Source: Polydactylus sextarius
Taxonomy: Eukaryota; Chordata; Actinopteri; Polynemidae
DNA length: 64,000 nucleotides
Assembly: GCA_016801845.1 (NCBI GenBank)
Contig: CM028931.1
Location: 15,390,305 to 15,454,304, forward strand
Direction: 5' to 3'
Made by a program: the position numbers and the translations under genes. The notes beneath the pieces were generated by a model that saw only the letters and a list, made by a program, of their open reading frames with translations, searched no databases and was not told where the DNA came from. Numbering within the stretch: the stretch's first letter is position 1; each line of letters begins with the position of its first letter. Below are positions 34,765-46,995 of the stretch, piece by piece.

Positions 34765-35945
34765 TGCGCAGTATCTGCACTATTTCTCAATTTAAGTGAT
34801 ATATAGGTCAAAATAGCAGAATGTCGACACTTACGTGGTATCATCTTGAACATGTGTTGGGGTGTAAACCACCAAAATACCTTTTAATGGATGTGACATT
34901 ACATAACGTCGTTTACCTCCTCAACGTGAATGTGGTGAGTGAAGTTGACATTAAAACATCAGTAAACATTAACGGAGGACGTGGAGGAGATGCTGTACTT
35001 GTTGCTGGGTTAGCTTACGACCAGGTAGCTACGACCATATGGTTGTTGGTTTATAGGGTTTCCCACTTGGTGCTAGCTAGGTGAGTCGCTAAAAAAAGTA
35101 CCAGGCACCAGGAACTAGCACCGAGTGGAAAACAGTAGAAACCAAACAGAGTCGAGTCAAGTAGTGCAAAAAAATATTCAAAATAATTGTCGACTCAGAT
35201 CGATTGGTTCCTGGACAGAGTAGGAACTAAAAAAGTAGCTTGTACCAGGAACTAGCACCAAGTAGAAAACACTAGAAACTGAGTAGAGTCAAGTTGAGTA
35301 GGTGTAAAGCAAAAATAGTTGTAGCAACTAATAAATTGATGGTTGTTGCTGGGTTAGCTTACGACGAGGTAGCTACGACGACGGATATCACTCTTGATGG
35401 TTGTTTATTAAAAATGGAGGTCGATTATTTTCGTTGACGCTCCCTTAACTCGCTCACGTCTGGTCGCGCCCACCAGCAACCGACTCTACTCAGTTTCTAG
35501 TGTTTTCTACTTGGTGCTAGTTCCTGGTACCAGCTACTTTTTTAGTTCCTACTCTGTCGAGGAACCGATCGATCTGAAACTGACGGCCGCTGATTAATCA
35601 GAGGGAGCGCCAACAAAATAATCAACCTCCATTTTTAATAAACAACCATCAAGTCGTAAGCTAACCCAGCGACAAGTACAGCATCTCCTCCACATCCTCC
35701 ATTAATGTTTACTGATGTTTTAGTGTCGACTCCACTCACCACATTCACGTCGAGGAGGAAAACGACGCGTCTGGAAGCAAAACCGAGTCGAGTCGAGTCG
35801 ATTAGAGATTGGACAATTTAGTGGAAAAGAGTCATAGGTCAGTAAGTGAGTATTATTTACATGTTCAAGATGATACCACGCAAGTGTCAATATTCGGCTA
35901 TTTTCACTTATATGTCACTTAAATTGAGAAATAGTGAAGATATTC
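34765..35945. mobile_element. Fold-back element with about 90-bp inverted ends and family D interior
   Basis: The left end (actatttctcaatttaagtg, then cacttacgtggtatcatctt and gaacatgt) is repeated in reverse at about 35,855-35,940. The interior has family D modules in both orientations, near 34,905-35,055, 35,200-35,270, 35,345-35,450 and 35,490-35,740. No intact gene. The class is unknown. Confidence 0.8.
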
Positions 35946-36660
35946 TTTTCTATTTGTGTCGTTCCAGAACCGAAATATGTCAATAAGACAAGATCACACA
36001 ATGTGCGTTACAATCTGACTGAAAATGTAGCGGTGCCAGTGACAGCGGGGATGGATGAGTATCTCTCAGGAAATTCAATTTGCAGCCAGATCTTATAGCA
36101 CCACCCCACCTCCACGCCCCTCATGTAATTCAAATCGACAGCTTGAAACCCTTCGCTGTGTGTTGCTGACGAATTTGAAATGCAGGTGAGAAATAGCTGA
36201 AGAGAGATCTCCCCGGTGTTGGCGAAAGAGCGAGAGGAACACGAACAGTGTGTGATCTGTGTTGAGTCCTGAGGACATCCAGGTCCTATCTATAGCTGAT
36301 TATTGAAAATAATGCACTTACACCACACGTATAATATCACGCGCGGCACATATCGCTGGGAAGATGCATATGATCCAGTGTTTTTTTGCTGATGAATTCA
36401 TATCCGTGCCGTCCTCTGAGGGCGCAAACGTTTCCCGCAGCGTCCGACTTCTGACGGTCGCCCCGTGGCTGACGGTTTAATTGCAGAGAAATAATATAGC
36501 TATCGCAAAAGATATTTAAAGAGGCGTCAGGAGAACGAGATAAGCCACGTTAGCGCGCTCTGTGAGGCTGTGCCTCACAACAGCGGCACTCTAACTCTCT
36601 TAGCGATGCTAACGGGCTAATTGTCTTTGTTAGCATGCTAACATTTGCTAATTAATACCA
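35946..36660. other. Gene-free unique spacer
   Basis: No repeat module except a TAGC cluster near 36,590-36,650. Confidence 0.5.
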
Positions 36661-36679
36661 AAAACAAGGTATAATGGAG

Positions 36680-37990
36680 GTTGTTTTGCTAATTGTTGGC
36701 CATAAATCAAAAATATCGGGTGATTTATCTAATGTACGCTGTCAGCTTGAATATGGTTCATCCTCTGACGACTATGAATATTTGAACAAACTACCAATCA
36801 GGTAGATGTAAGGATATTATACTGATTAAGTGAGAATTCAGACTGGTTTGGGCCAGAGTCAGAGTCATATTTGTGTAATTATCTTTAAGTAGTCTTCAAG
36901 ATTAATCCTCTGCGAACCATGAATACATTAGCTACTGGGGATCATAGGAAGCTAGAGTTTGATTGGAGTTTGCTTTGCATATTTTTTGGCTGTAAATCAA
37001 AAATATTAGGCGACTTATCCATATTATGGTTGTTCAGATATTTCACTGTCAACTTAAATATAATTCATCCTCTGACGACTATGAATGTCTCTATGAATTA
37101 CCAGTCAGGTTGATGTATGGATATTTTACTGATTAAATGAGAAATCAGACTGACTGGGGCCAGAGTCAGTCATATTTAGGAGACTGCCTTTAAGCAGTCT
37201 TTAAGAATAATCCTCTGGGAACCATGAATATCCTGTTGTTTAGATATTTAAGTGTGGATCAGTTCAGCTTCTGTGGATCTTATCAAGCTGGAGGTTGATT
37301 GGAGTTTGCGTTGCATATTTTTGGCCATAAATCAAAATAATTAAGCGACGTATCCAATGGTTGTTCTGATATTTAACTGCCAAATTAAATATGGTTCATC
37401 CTCTGACGATTACGAATGTCTGAACAAGCTACCAATCAGGTTGATTTAGGGATATTACACTGATTAAGTGAGAATTCAGACTGGTGGGGACCAGAGTCAT
37501 ATTTGTGGGATTTCTTTTAAGTAGTCTTTAGGATTAATCCTCTGGGAACAATGAACATCGTGTGGACCAATTCAGCTACTGTGCAACATATCAAGCTAGA
37601 GGTTGATTGGAGTTTGTGTTGCATATTTTTGGCCATAAATCAAAATAATTAAGCGACGTATCCAATGGTTGTTCTGATATTTAACTGCCAAATTAAATAT
37701 GGTTCATCCTCTGACGATTACGAATGTCTGAACAATCAGGTTGATGTGAGGATATTACACTGATTAAGTGAGAATTCAAACTGGTTGGGACCAGAGTCAT
37801 ATTTGTGGGATTTCCTTTAAGTAGTCTTTAAGATTAATCCTCTGGGAACCATGAATATCATTACCAAATCAAGGTTATTGTTGAGATATCTTAGTTTAGA
37901 CCAAACCCACAAGATTAAGGGTTGATCCACTCTAAAATATCTTAACAATAATGGTTGGATACCACAAGATTTGGTTAAGATATTCATGGT
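36680..37990. repeat. Tandem array of about 290-335-bp units (family E)
   Basis: Units share ggccataaatcaaaataatt, ggttcatcctctgacgacta, ccaatcaggttgatg, gatattacactgattaagtg, agaattcagactgg, ccagagtcatatttgtggga and attaatcctctgggaaccat. They start near 36,698, 36,978, 37,322 and 37,630. The array ends in degraded gagatatcttagt-type pieces. Confidence 0.9.
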
Positions 37991-39180
37991 TTCCAGAGGA
38001 TTAACATTTACTACCTACCCAACCAATTGGCTTCTTCATCCCTGGGGGGGGGGGGGACTCGCCACTGACATAGCTGAGAAATAACAGTAGATACCAAACA
38101 GTCTTGACCACAAGGGAACAGTTTTCCATTAATAGAGAATAGATTTCAACCTTCAGCCAAGTAAACGACAAACCGAACACAGCGACCGGCAGTGGAAATT
38201 GATCTCGCAGCCAAGTCGGCCACGAGAAGTTATCATTCACTGCGGGTTTTGTAACGGTGTTATTAATGTCGAAAGCGAAAGCTCATACCGGGACAGAATG
38301 TCTTTCCTGTCCTCTGACTGATGGTGCGACGGGGGCAACACGGTGGACTCGTCCTCCCCCGGCCCTCTACCCATCCAATCTCTGTGAATTATTTCCTCCC
38401 TCACAGGGAGCGCGTTGTGGCAAACACATCAAACAAGGATTACACTTATAGAGCAAGGGTATATTTACTCCCCTCTGAGACATATTTAATTTGCTTGTTG
38501 CCTTGGTAACATGAATCTCACAAAGAGCGGCTGTGGTGTTGCCTGTAATTATATAGAGCAGGCCTCTTCATCAGAGGCTTTAATCTGGAAAATGAGTACA
38601 CTAGGGCTGTCATGAAGGCCCTGTGGCAACTCGCACATGGCCTTGGACACCATGAAACGGCAGCCGTAGGAATTAGGACTCATTATTGCTCTTGAACCTG
38701 TGAACTAGCGAAATGAGCATTAAGCGTAAAGTGTGTGTTTGGACATAACGGGGTTGAACGGGGCAAACTGATGTCGTTATTTCCTCTAGTGTCACATGAA
38801 AAGAAGATATATATATTTTGACAAGGAGGAAAAAAAAAAAATAAAAAACGGAAAACAGACCACTGCGCGACGTTTAGTCGATGTAGAGACGTGGCCCGCC
38901 GTCTGAAATAAATAATTCAAGCCCTGAGAGAGATATTCCCTCCAGAGGCACTTAGGAAAACTAGCGTGAAGGAACAAGCACGCCGCGGTGAGCGAGGACG
39001 AGCGAGGCTAAATTCAATTTGAAAAAAAAAAAAAAAAGTGAACTTCAGGGGAAGATGAATGTATTTTTAATGTCGGGCCAAAGTGAAGAGTGTTACGAGT
39101 AGAACGACAAAGCTGTATCTTCCGGAGACCACAAATGTTAGTGTAAAATTGAGTGAAAACCCAGATATTGTTTGCTAAGA
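37991..39180. other. Gene-free unique spacer
   Basis: It includes a G-run at 38,044-38,054 and the candidate element at 38,490-38,730. No gene recognised. Confidence 0.5.
38490..38730. promoter_or_regulatory. Candidate conserved noncoding element
   Basis: The sequence is single-copy, contains GTTGCCTTGGTAAC (a perfect X-box/RFX-type palindrome) near 38,495-38,508, and TGTAATTATA and TTAATCTGG (homeobox-like) words. It has none of the repeat modules found nearby. The enhancer role is inference. Confidence 0.3.
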
Positions 39181-39184
39181 TATT

Positions 39185-40800
39185 CCACTTCCACATTCCA
39201 GGGGGTTGACAAAACCACTAGGGTTCATCCTTTGAGGATGACAAATCTCAAAAGTGCAAGTTTTCATGGAAATCTGGTCAATATATTTCACTCACAATCA
39301 AAAATCAATCTGCTGGTAGTGCTAATGTAAAGAATTAGGTCTGTAAGATGTATCCTCTGGAGACCACGAATGTTAGTGTGAAATTGCATGAAAATCCAGC
39401 CAGTATTTATTAAGATATTCCTTTCAACATCAAAACCAAAACAGTTAAATCTGTGTAACTCGAAGAAAGGTCAGGAAGTCGACAGTGAACTTCTAGGGTT
39501 CATCCTCTGAGGATGACAAATCTCAAAAGTGCAAGGTTTCATGGAAATCTGGTCAATACTTGTCAAAATATTTCACTCACACTAAAAAAAAATCAATCTG
39601 CTGGTAGTGCTAATGTAAAGAATTAGGTCTGTAAGTTGTATCCTCTGGAGACCATGAATGTTAGTGTGAAATTGCATGAAAATCCAGCCAATATTTATCA
39701 AGACTTTCTACTCAACATCAAAACCAAAACTGTTAAAAGATGTTGATGTAACTAGAACAAAGGTCAGGGGGTTGACAAAACCACGAGGGTTCATCCTCTG
39801 AGGATGACAAATATCAAAAGTGCAAGGTTTCATTGAAATGTTGTCAACCACCTGATGTTAAAGAATTAGGCCTGTAAGTTGTATCCTCAACATCAAAACC
39901 AAAACTGTTAAATTTATAGCTAGAGGATAAACAAAATTACTTGAATATATCCTCTGGGGATGATGAATATTTGTGCAAAACTTCACAGAAGTTCAACCAA
40001 CGGTTGCTAAAACTCATTAATCAAGCTGCTAACCTTTTAGTTCTCTGGTGGAGCTGAAGGAAAAGTTAGACGATAAACAAAATTCCTTGAATATATCCTC
40101 TGGGGATGAGGAATGTATGTGCAGAACTACACAGAAATTCAACCAAGTTTTTGTCAAAACCTCAAAATCAAAAAAAATAATTTTTCGGTCTGCTGGTGGA
40201 GCTCAAGGAAAAGTTAGGGGATTAACAATGTTAAGAAAGTTCATCCTCTGGGGATCATGAATATTTTTGAAAACCTTCACAGCGATTTTGATCAATGGTT
40301 GCTAAAACTTTTTAATCAAACTGTTAACTGTTTAATCTTCTGGTGGAGATGAAAGAAAGTCAGAGGATAAACAAAATTATTTGAATATATCATCTGGGGA
40401 TCATGAATATTTGGTCAAAAATTCAACCAACATTTGTCAAAACATTTCAATTAAACTGCTAATTCTTCAGTCTGCGGAGGAGCTGAAGGAAAAGTTAGGG
40501 GATCAACAATGTTGTAAGAGTTCACCCTCTGGGGATTATGATCATAAACAAAATTACTTGCATATATCCTCTGGGGATCATGAATATCTGTGCAAAAATT
40601 CAACTAATGTGTTACAACACTTCTTAATCAAAGTGTTAACTGTTTAGTCGTCTGGTGGAGCTGAAGTAAAAATTATGGGATCAACAAAATTATTTGACTA
40701 TATCCTCTGGGGATCATGAATATTCAACCACTGCTTCAATCTGCTGGAAATAGGGTAAAAGTCAGAGAATCACCGAAACTCAATTATAGTTCATTCTCTG
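39185..40800. repeat. Tandem arrays of the cctctggggatcatgaat minisatellite (family E)
   Basis: The first part (39,185-39,900) has units with gggttcatcctctgaggatg, acaaatctcaaaagtgcaag and atggaaatctggtcaat. The second part (39,940-40,780) has shorter units of about 100-200 bp with atatcctctggggatcatga, acagaaattcaacca and ctggtggagctgaaggaaaa. To my knowledge this family is widespread in perciform genomes. Confidence 0.88.
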
Positions 40801-41888
40801 AAAACCGAATGTCGTAAAAAATCAAGGAAAGCCCGAGTCTTGAGATATTTTAGTCTGCGCTAAGTGGGGGAGCAGCCAGCCAACAGTCAGTCAGTCAGAC
40901 TAGCATTAACTCCACAGAGTCGCGCGTGGCTACAACTGTAAGAGAGGTAAAGATAGAGACACATGGAGGCAGAGAAAGCAGAGAGAAGACACGGGGGCCG
41001 AGAAATATTCAGGTTCCGCCCAACAAGAATCCTGTCTCGTCTGCTGGAGCGGCTTCAAGCCCTGGTGCTTTAAAATGAGAGGGCCCCGGAGCAAGGGTGC
41101 AATCTCTGCTCGCGAAATCACTGGCCTGTGCTCATCAGCCATAAACATGTCACAGTCGAACTAGGTCACTGTGCGTACATCAAACGCGGGAGGGGTTGGT
41201 GGAGGTGGGGGGGGGGACTCCAGTGCAGCGCTGCCTGGGTGGAGGATGGCTCTGACTTTCTTTCTGCGCTGCACCTCCACATCATGTGGCCCATTTTTTT
41301 TTTTTTATCCTCTCCTTCCCCTTCTTTGTTTATATGACATGTCGCCACCTCTTGTTGTAAAGAAGGACAGAGGGTGGTGTTAGTGGTGGTGGTGGTGGTG
41401 AGGGGGGGAGGGTATCAGTTGGAGAGGCGAAAGCAAGGAGGAATAAAAAAGAGGAAGAAAGAGATGGTAAGAAAAAAAAAAAAAAAACAAGTAAAAGGAA
41501 GTCGTTTCGTTTAAGTAGCGACGGCTCCTGCAAGAAAAAAGTTGACAAAGATACAAAAAGGAAAAAAAAAAAACAAAACTGATCTGATCTAACTGATCTA
41601 AACATCCACGTTAGTGATTTCCCAGAAGTCTCTGCTACAGCTTGCCAACATTATTCATTAATCACCTCGTAGTGTTTTGTTCCAAATACGTCTTGTTAAT
41701 GCAACGCAGAAGTAGAAGTTAGTGGTTTTTTTTTCCCTCTTCAAACATCTGGAGTACTTTTGTTTTTTTTCCTGAGGTGAAGTGATAATACGATTGAAGT
41801 AAATCATCGTTTCACACGTACGTATGTTAAAGTAAAAACTGTGTAACATTATCAACACGTAGCGCACACACACACACACACACACACA
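40801..41888. other. Gene-free spacer with low-complexity runs
   Basis: GGT-rich stretch at about 41,380-41,412, A/T runs, and (CA)n at about 41,863-41,888. Long antisense poly-Phe frames are not genes. Confidence 0.5.
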
Positions 41889-43008
41889 GGTGTTACTCTA
41901 GTTAAACTTTCACCGTTACGCGTCATCAGAAGTCGTCGCTAGTCGCTACGTTAAAGACGACGACAAACAAATGAACAAAGATGGCGTCTACAGACTCGTT
42001 TGTGTCCGTCAAGTCGGCGACGGATTAAAAACTGACAAGATGTTCATTTACATTAATCTAGAGTTTATCGTTAATAAAGAGTCCTGGTATCAGATGAATG
42101 GAAAACGTTAGCAAAGTGACGACTAGCGACCGCTAACGCTAACATTAACAATTAGCAGCTAGTTAGCGATAAGTTATGGGTCCACGTTATGCACGGAAAC
42201 ACACGCAAAACCTACGAGACACTGTTTCCGTTGTTGAATATGAGCATATTTGTCTTTTTGCTCAGTTTAAGAGCATATATATCTAATACGACGTAATGTA
42301 AACATGTTTTTGTCATCGAAACATCGAAAACAGCTTGTGTTTATTCACTACAGCCTCGGTTAAGGTCAAGTCTTCAGGGTGTTTTAGGGTCAATCACATT
42401 TCTACGTCTTAGCTCCGCCCCCTCTTTTTAGCGCGTTCACGTCAGTAGAAGGTCGATCTGTCGATCTGAGGGGTCACAACCCTCCAAACGAAGCTGGTCC
42501 AGGACCAGCGCTTCAAACCAAGAAGGAGGGATGAGAAATTTCCCATCATGCACCAGGACAAGGACGCAATTGTTAAGAAAAGTAGAAATTTAATTAATAA
42601 ACTAATCAACACATTTAACTTATTAAGCTAACTTATCGCTAACTAGCTGCTAATCGTTAATGTTAGTGTTAGCGTTAGCTTAGCGACCGCAAGTTGTCAC
42701 TTTGCTAACGTTTTCCATTCATCTGATAATAGGACTCTTTATTAACGATAAACTCTAGATTAATGTAAACGAACATCTTGTCAGTTTTTAATCCGTCGCC
42801 AACTCGACGGACACAAACGAGTCTGTTAGACGCCATCTTTGTTCGTTTGTTTGTCGTCGTTCGGTCGTCACGGAGACTCGCGGCGTCGTCTTTAACGTAG
42901 CGACTAGCGACAACTTCCGATGATGCGTAACAGTGAAGCAGAGTAACGTTTTCACCTCAACACTTTGTTTCTAGAGACGAGGGGTAAGAGCAGAGAAATG
43001 CGATTGGT
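41889..43008. mobile_element. Long inverted repeat built on nonautonomous element family A
   Basis: The arm at 41,889-42,176 is the reverse complement of about 42,620-42,958. The second arm lies in a complete family A copy (42,388-43,008) whose ends, ggtcaatcacatttct and agaaatgcgattggtcc, are inverted repeats. The same family is at 4,480-4,954 in mast4. The loop is about 440 bp. No coding capacity. Confidence 0.82.
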
Positions 43009-43810
43009 CCTTAGCATCTTTCAGCTCATTATTTTGATTCTACCGTCTTGTGCAACTTCTCGTTTTTTTTTTTTTTTTGTTTTGTTTTCCTGTCTCCCAT
43101 GCAGCAGAAACGTCTAAAAACTGACATCTTGATGCACTTCCTGTCCGGCAAAACCACAAAGAGATAAAGTTAGCGACCGGCTGGGGTGAATATAGTTTAG
43201 CGATTAGCATCTATGAAGCTAAAAGGAGCTAGAGAGGCAACGTGTCTGCTGGATGTGTAAATAGTCGACTGTTTGCTGGTTCAAGTCGACTTTATGTTAG
43301 TTTAAAGTTTGTTTATGCTGCGGGCAAAGCAACAGTTTAGGTCATTTCAGGTTTACAATACAAATACAAGTGTTTGTGCCACTAACAGATGCAAAATTGA
43401 GTCTAAATGGATCACAGTATGCAATTTTTTTCACATTTCTGCAAACCTGAGGCGAAAATATGAGATGCACATTCATAAAAGCAGCTTTCTTGTTCTAGCT
43501 TTTGTGTCTTTTCTCTAAAGCATACAGGGAATCCTTATGTTAGGAAACACTTGAGCTGTGGCTAATACCGAAAATGAATGATTTATGGGGCCGGTCGAGT
43601 GAAGAAGGTCATTGTCTGCCGCATCTGATGAGTTGATGGTTGAGTAGAGAGAAGTGTTCCCTTCATACCAGAGGAATGTTGTTACTGACAAGCGCACAAG
43701 TGAGTCTGTGCAGAGAGGAAGCTACTGAGGAGGTTAGTGGCAGAAAATCACGGAGCACACAGCAGTGAAATGGAAGTTAATGTCGTGACAATGGAATAGG
43801 GCTTTTCTAC
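43009..43810. other. Gene-free unique spacer
   Basis: No repeat module or gene recognised. A T-run lies at about 43,064-43,078. Confidence 0.5.
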
Positions 43811-44890
43811 TATAATGTTCAATCGCTACTCGACTCAGTTTGGTTCCAGACGCGTCGTTTACCTCCTCGACGTGAATGTGGTGAGTGGAGTTGACACAAA
43901 AACATCAGTAAACATTAACGGAGGACGTGGAGGAGATGCTGTACTTGTTGCTGGGTTAGCTTACGACCAGGTAGCTACGACCATATGGTTGTTTATTAAA
44001 AATGGAGGTCGATTACTTTCGTTGACGCTCCCTCTGACCAATCAGCGGCCGTCAGTCTGTTCACGTCACATTTTAGTGTCGACTCGACGAGTAGGAACTA
44101 AAAAAGTAGCTGGTACCAGGAACTAGCACCAAGTGGAAAACACTAGAAACTGAGTCGGGTCGGAAAAATTCGACCAGACGTGAGCGAGTTGAGACAGTGT
44201 CACCAAAAATAATCAACCTCCATTTTTAATAACCAACCATCAAGAGATGATATCCGTCGTCGTAGCTACCTCGTCGTAAGCTAACCCAGCGACAAGTACA
44301 GCTATTATTAGTTGCTACAGTTGTTTTGGAGGCATCTACTTGACTCAGTTTCTAGTGTTTTCTACTTGGTGCTAGTTCCTGGTACCAGCTACTTTTTTAG
44401 TTCCTACTCTGTCCAGGAACCGATCGATCTGAGTCAATATTAAAACGTTACGTGAACAGACTGACGGACACTGATTGGTCAGAGGGAGCGTCAACGAAAA
44501 TAATCGACCTCCATTTTTCTTACTACGATTATTTTTGGAATTTTTTGCACTACTTGACTCGACTCTGTTTGGTTTCTAGTGTTTTCCACTTGGTGCTAGT
44601 TCTGGTACCAGCTACTTTTTTAGCGACTCAGCTGGACGAGTAGGTACTAAAAAAGTAGTAGCTAGCACCAAGTGGGAAACCCTATAAACCAAGTGGAGAC
44701 AATTTAGTCAGCTCTACGTGAACAGACTGACGGCCGCTGATTAATCAGAGGGAGCGTCAACGAAAATAATCAACCTCCATTTTTAATAAACAACCATCAA
44801 GAGTGATATCCGTGGTCGTAGCTACCTCGTCGTAAGCTAACCCAGCGACAATTAATGTTTACTGATGTTTTAGTGTCGTGACGTGGAGGT
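43811..44890. mobile_element. Cluster of family D modules in both orientations
   Basis: A forward module at about 43,835-44,150 (cctcgacgtgaatgtggtga, gctgggttagcttacgacca) is followed by reversed modules at 44,205-44,300, 44,340-44,515, 44,560-44,630 and 44,720-44,880. The cluster mirrors the one at 34,900-35,800. Confidence 0.82.
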
Positions 44891-45984
44891 AAAGGACTTT
44901 TTCTGTTATAAAGGAGGAAGTTTTTTTTTTTTTTGTTTGTTTAAATAAGCTTCGGCGGGTGAAGCATTTCACAAGTTCATCTTATGTTAGTGGCGCATTA
45001 CGGGGTTACCCATGTGAGAATTCTCAGCTTGCTCACAAAAGTAAAAGAATCGGTGAATAGAGAGGGTGGTGTGGGGTGGAGAAAGGGTTGGTTGAGGTGA
45101 AGGGAGAGGAGAATAAAAAATAAAAAAAAGCCTGGAGCCTGAGAGCTCTATACACTAAAGTTAGCCATTATTAAAACCTTGAAAACACTGCATAGATTAA
45201 TGGTTTAAGGGGCCCGATCCGCGCAGAGTGAATTCTTTTTATTTCAAAAAAAAAAAAAAAAAAAAAGTAGGTCCCACTGTTATAACATGAAAGGAAGCCT
45301 CCTCCACCACGTACCTGGGGGCTTTAATTCAGCGTCTGACACCCACCACACCCCCCCTTTATCCTCAAAGCGAAACCGTTTTTCACAGATTCGGAAAGAC
45401 GAGACGGATGTACTCTTTTATTTCACTCACTTATTCTTCAGAGAACTTTGCGCTTCAAAAAATTTCCCGAAACCATCTTTATTCGCTCGGTTATGAGACT
45501 ATAATGCTGCTAAAAGAATAAAAAATAATAAAAATATTTTGTTTCACGCGCTCCCGTGACCTTCCTCTTTGTCCGTGTACAGAATATCGTTTAATCTTAG
45601 GCCGGATTTCGGAATAAATTTGCAATATTTTTCCCCCCCTGAAGTTATGAGGTTGTTGACCTATTTCAGATTGTTTTGGAAACGCCGAGGCTCGCTTGGT
45701 GGTCCAAGAGCGCTTCACACTTTGAAAAAAAATTAGCATGATAAAAGCAGCGGAGGACTGACAGTTTGGCAGGGCTCGAGTACTTTTCAAATGAAATGTA
45801 AGTCAACTCAAAGTGCTTATCTAGTGAATTATTCAAAGAACTAAACTAAAACGGGCAAAGAGTTGTGATTTAGGAAAACTATTTTTTTTTTTACGTTTTT
45901 CCGCTAGGTTGATACAACTGAAATATCTGTTGGTTTAATATGAAACCGTACGACAAAATGTAACAAAATCCACCTTTAAACACT
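44891..45984. other. Gene-free spacer
   Basis: Unique sequence with A/T runs near 44,920 and 45,246-45,266. The stretch 45,130-45,240 (with attaatggtttaagggg) looks single-copy. No gene recognised. Confidence 0.5.
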
Positions 45985-46995
45985 TTAATTAACATGCTGG
46001 TGGAGCTGAAGGAAAAGTTAAGGGATCAACAATGTTACAAGAAGTCATCCTCTGGGGATCGTGAATATCTGTGCAAAACTTCACTGAAATTTTGATTATT
46101 GGTTGTCAAAATATTTCAGTCAAACTGTTAATTGTTTAGTCCTCTGGCGGAGCTGAAGGAGAAGTTAAAGGACTAACAAAATTACTACATATATCCTCTG
46201 GGGATCATGAATCTCTGTGCAAAACTTTACAGAAATTCAACTGGTTGTTTCCAAAATATTTCAGTCAAACTGTGTTAACTGTTTAGTCTTCTGGTAGAGC
46301 TAGTAAGTAGAAAGTTATAGGATAAACTAAATTACTTTAAAATATCCTCTGAGGATCCTGAATATTTGTGCAAAACTTTACAGAAATTCAACAAACGGTT
46401 TCTAAAATACTTCAATCAAACTGTTAACTGTTTAGTCTTCTGGTGGAGCTGAAAGAGAAGTTAGAGGACTTACAAAATTACTTACATACATCCTCTGGGG
46501 ATCATGAATATCTGTGCAAAACAGAAATGCAACCAATGGTTGTCAAAATATTTTAGTCAAACTGTCAAGTGTTTAGTGTTCTGGTGGAGCTGCAAGTAAA
46601 AAGTAACAGGATGAATTAAATCCCCTAGATACATCCTCTGGGGATCCCGAATATCAGTGCAAAACTTTACAGAAATTCAACCAGTTGTTTTCAAAATATT
46701 TCAGTCAAACTGTGTTAACTGGTTAGTGTTCTGGTAGAGCTAGTAAGTAGAACGTTATTGAAAAAATTAGATTACTTAAATATATCCTCTGGGGATCCTG
46801 AATATTTGTGCAAAACTTTACAGAAATTCAACAAATAGTTTCCAAAATATTTCAATCAAACTGTAAACAGGTTAGTGTTCTGGTGGAGCTGAAGGAAAAG
46901 TTAGAGAATAAACAAAATTACTTAAAGATATCCTCTGGGGATCATGACAGAAATGTTATTTGTCAACTGGTTGTTAATTCTTCAGTTTGCCGGTG
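45985..46995. repeat. Tandem minisatellite of about 130-150-bp units (family E)
   Basis: About seven units with ctggtggagctgaaggaaaa, tatcctctggggatcatgaa, ctgtgcaaaactttacagaa and tttcagtcaaactgttaact. The same family as 39.9-40.8 kb. Confidence 0.92.
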
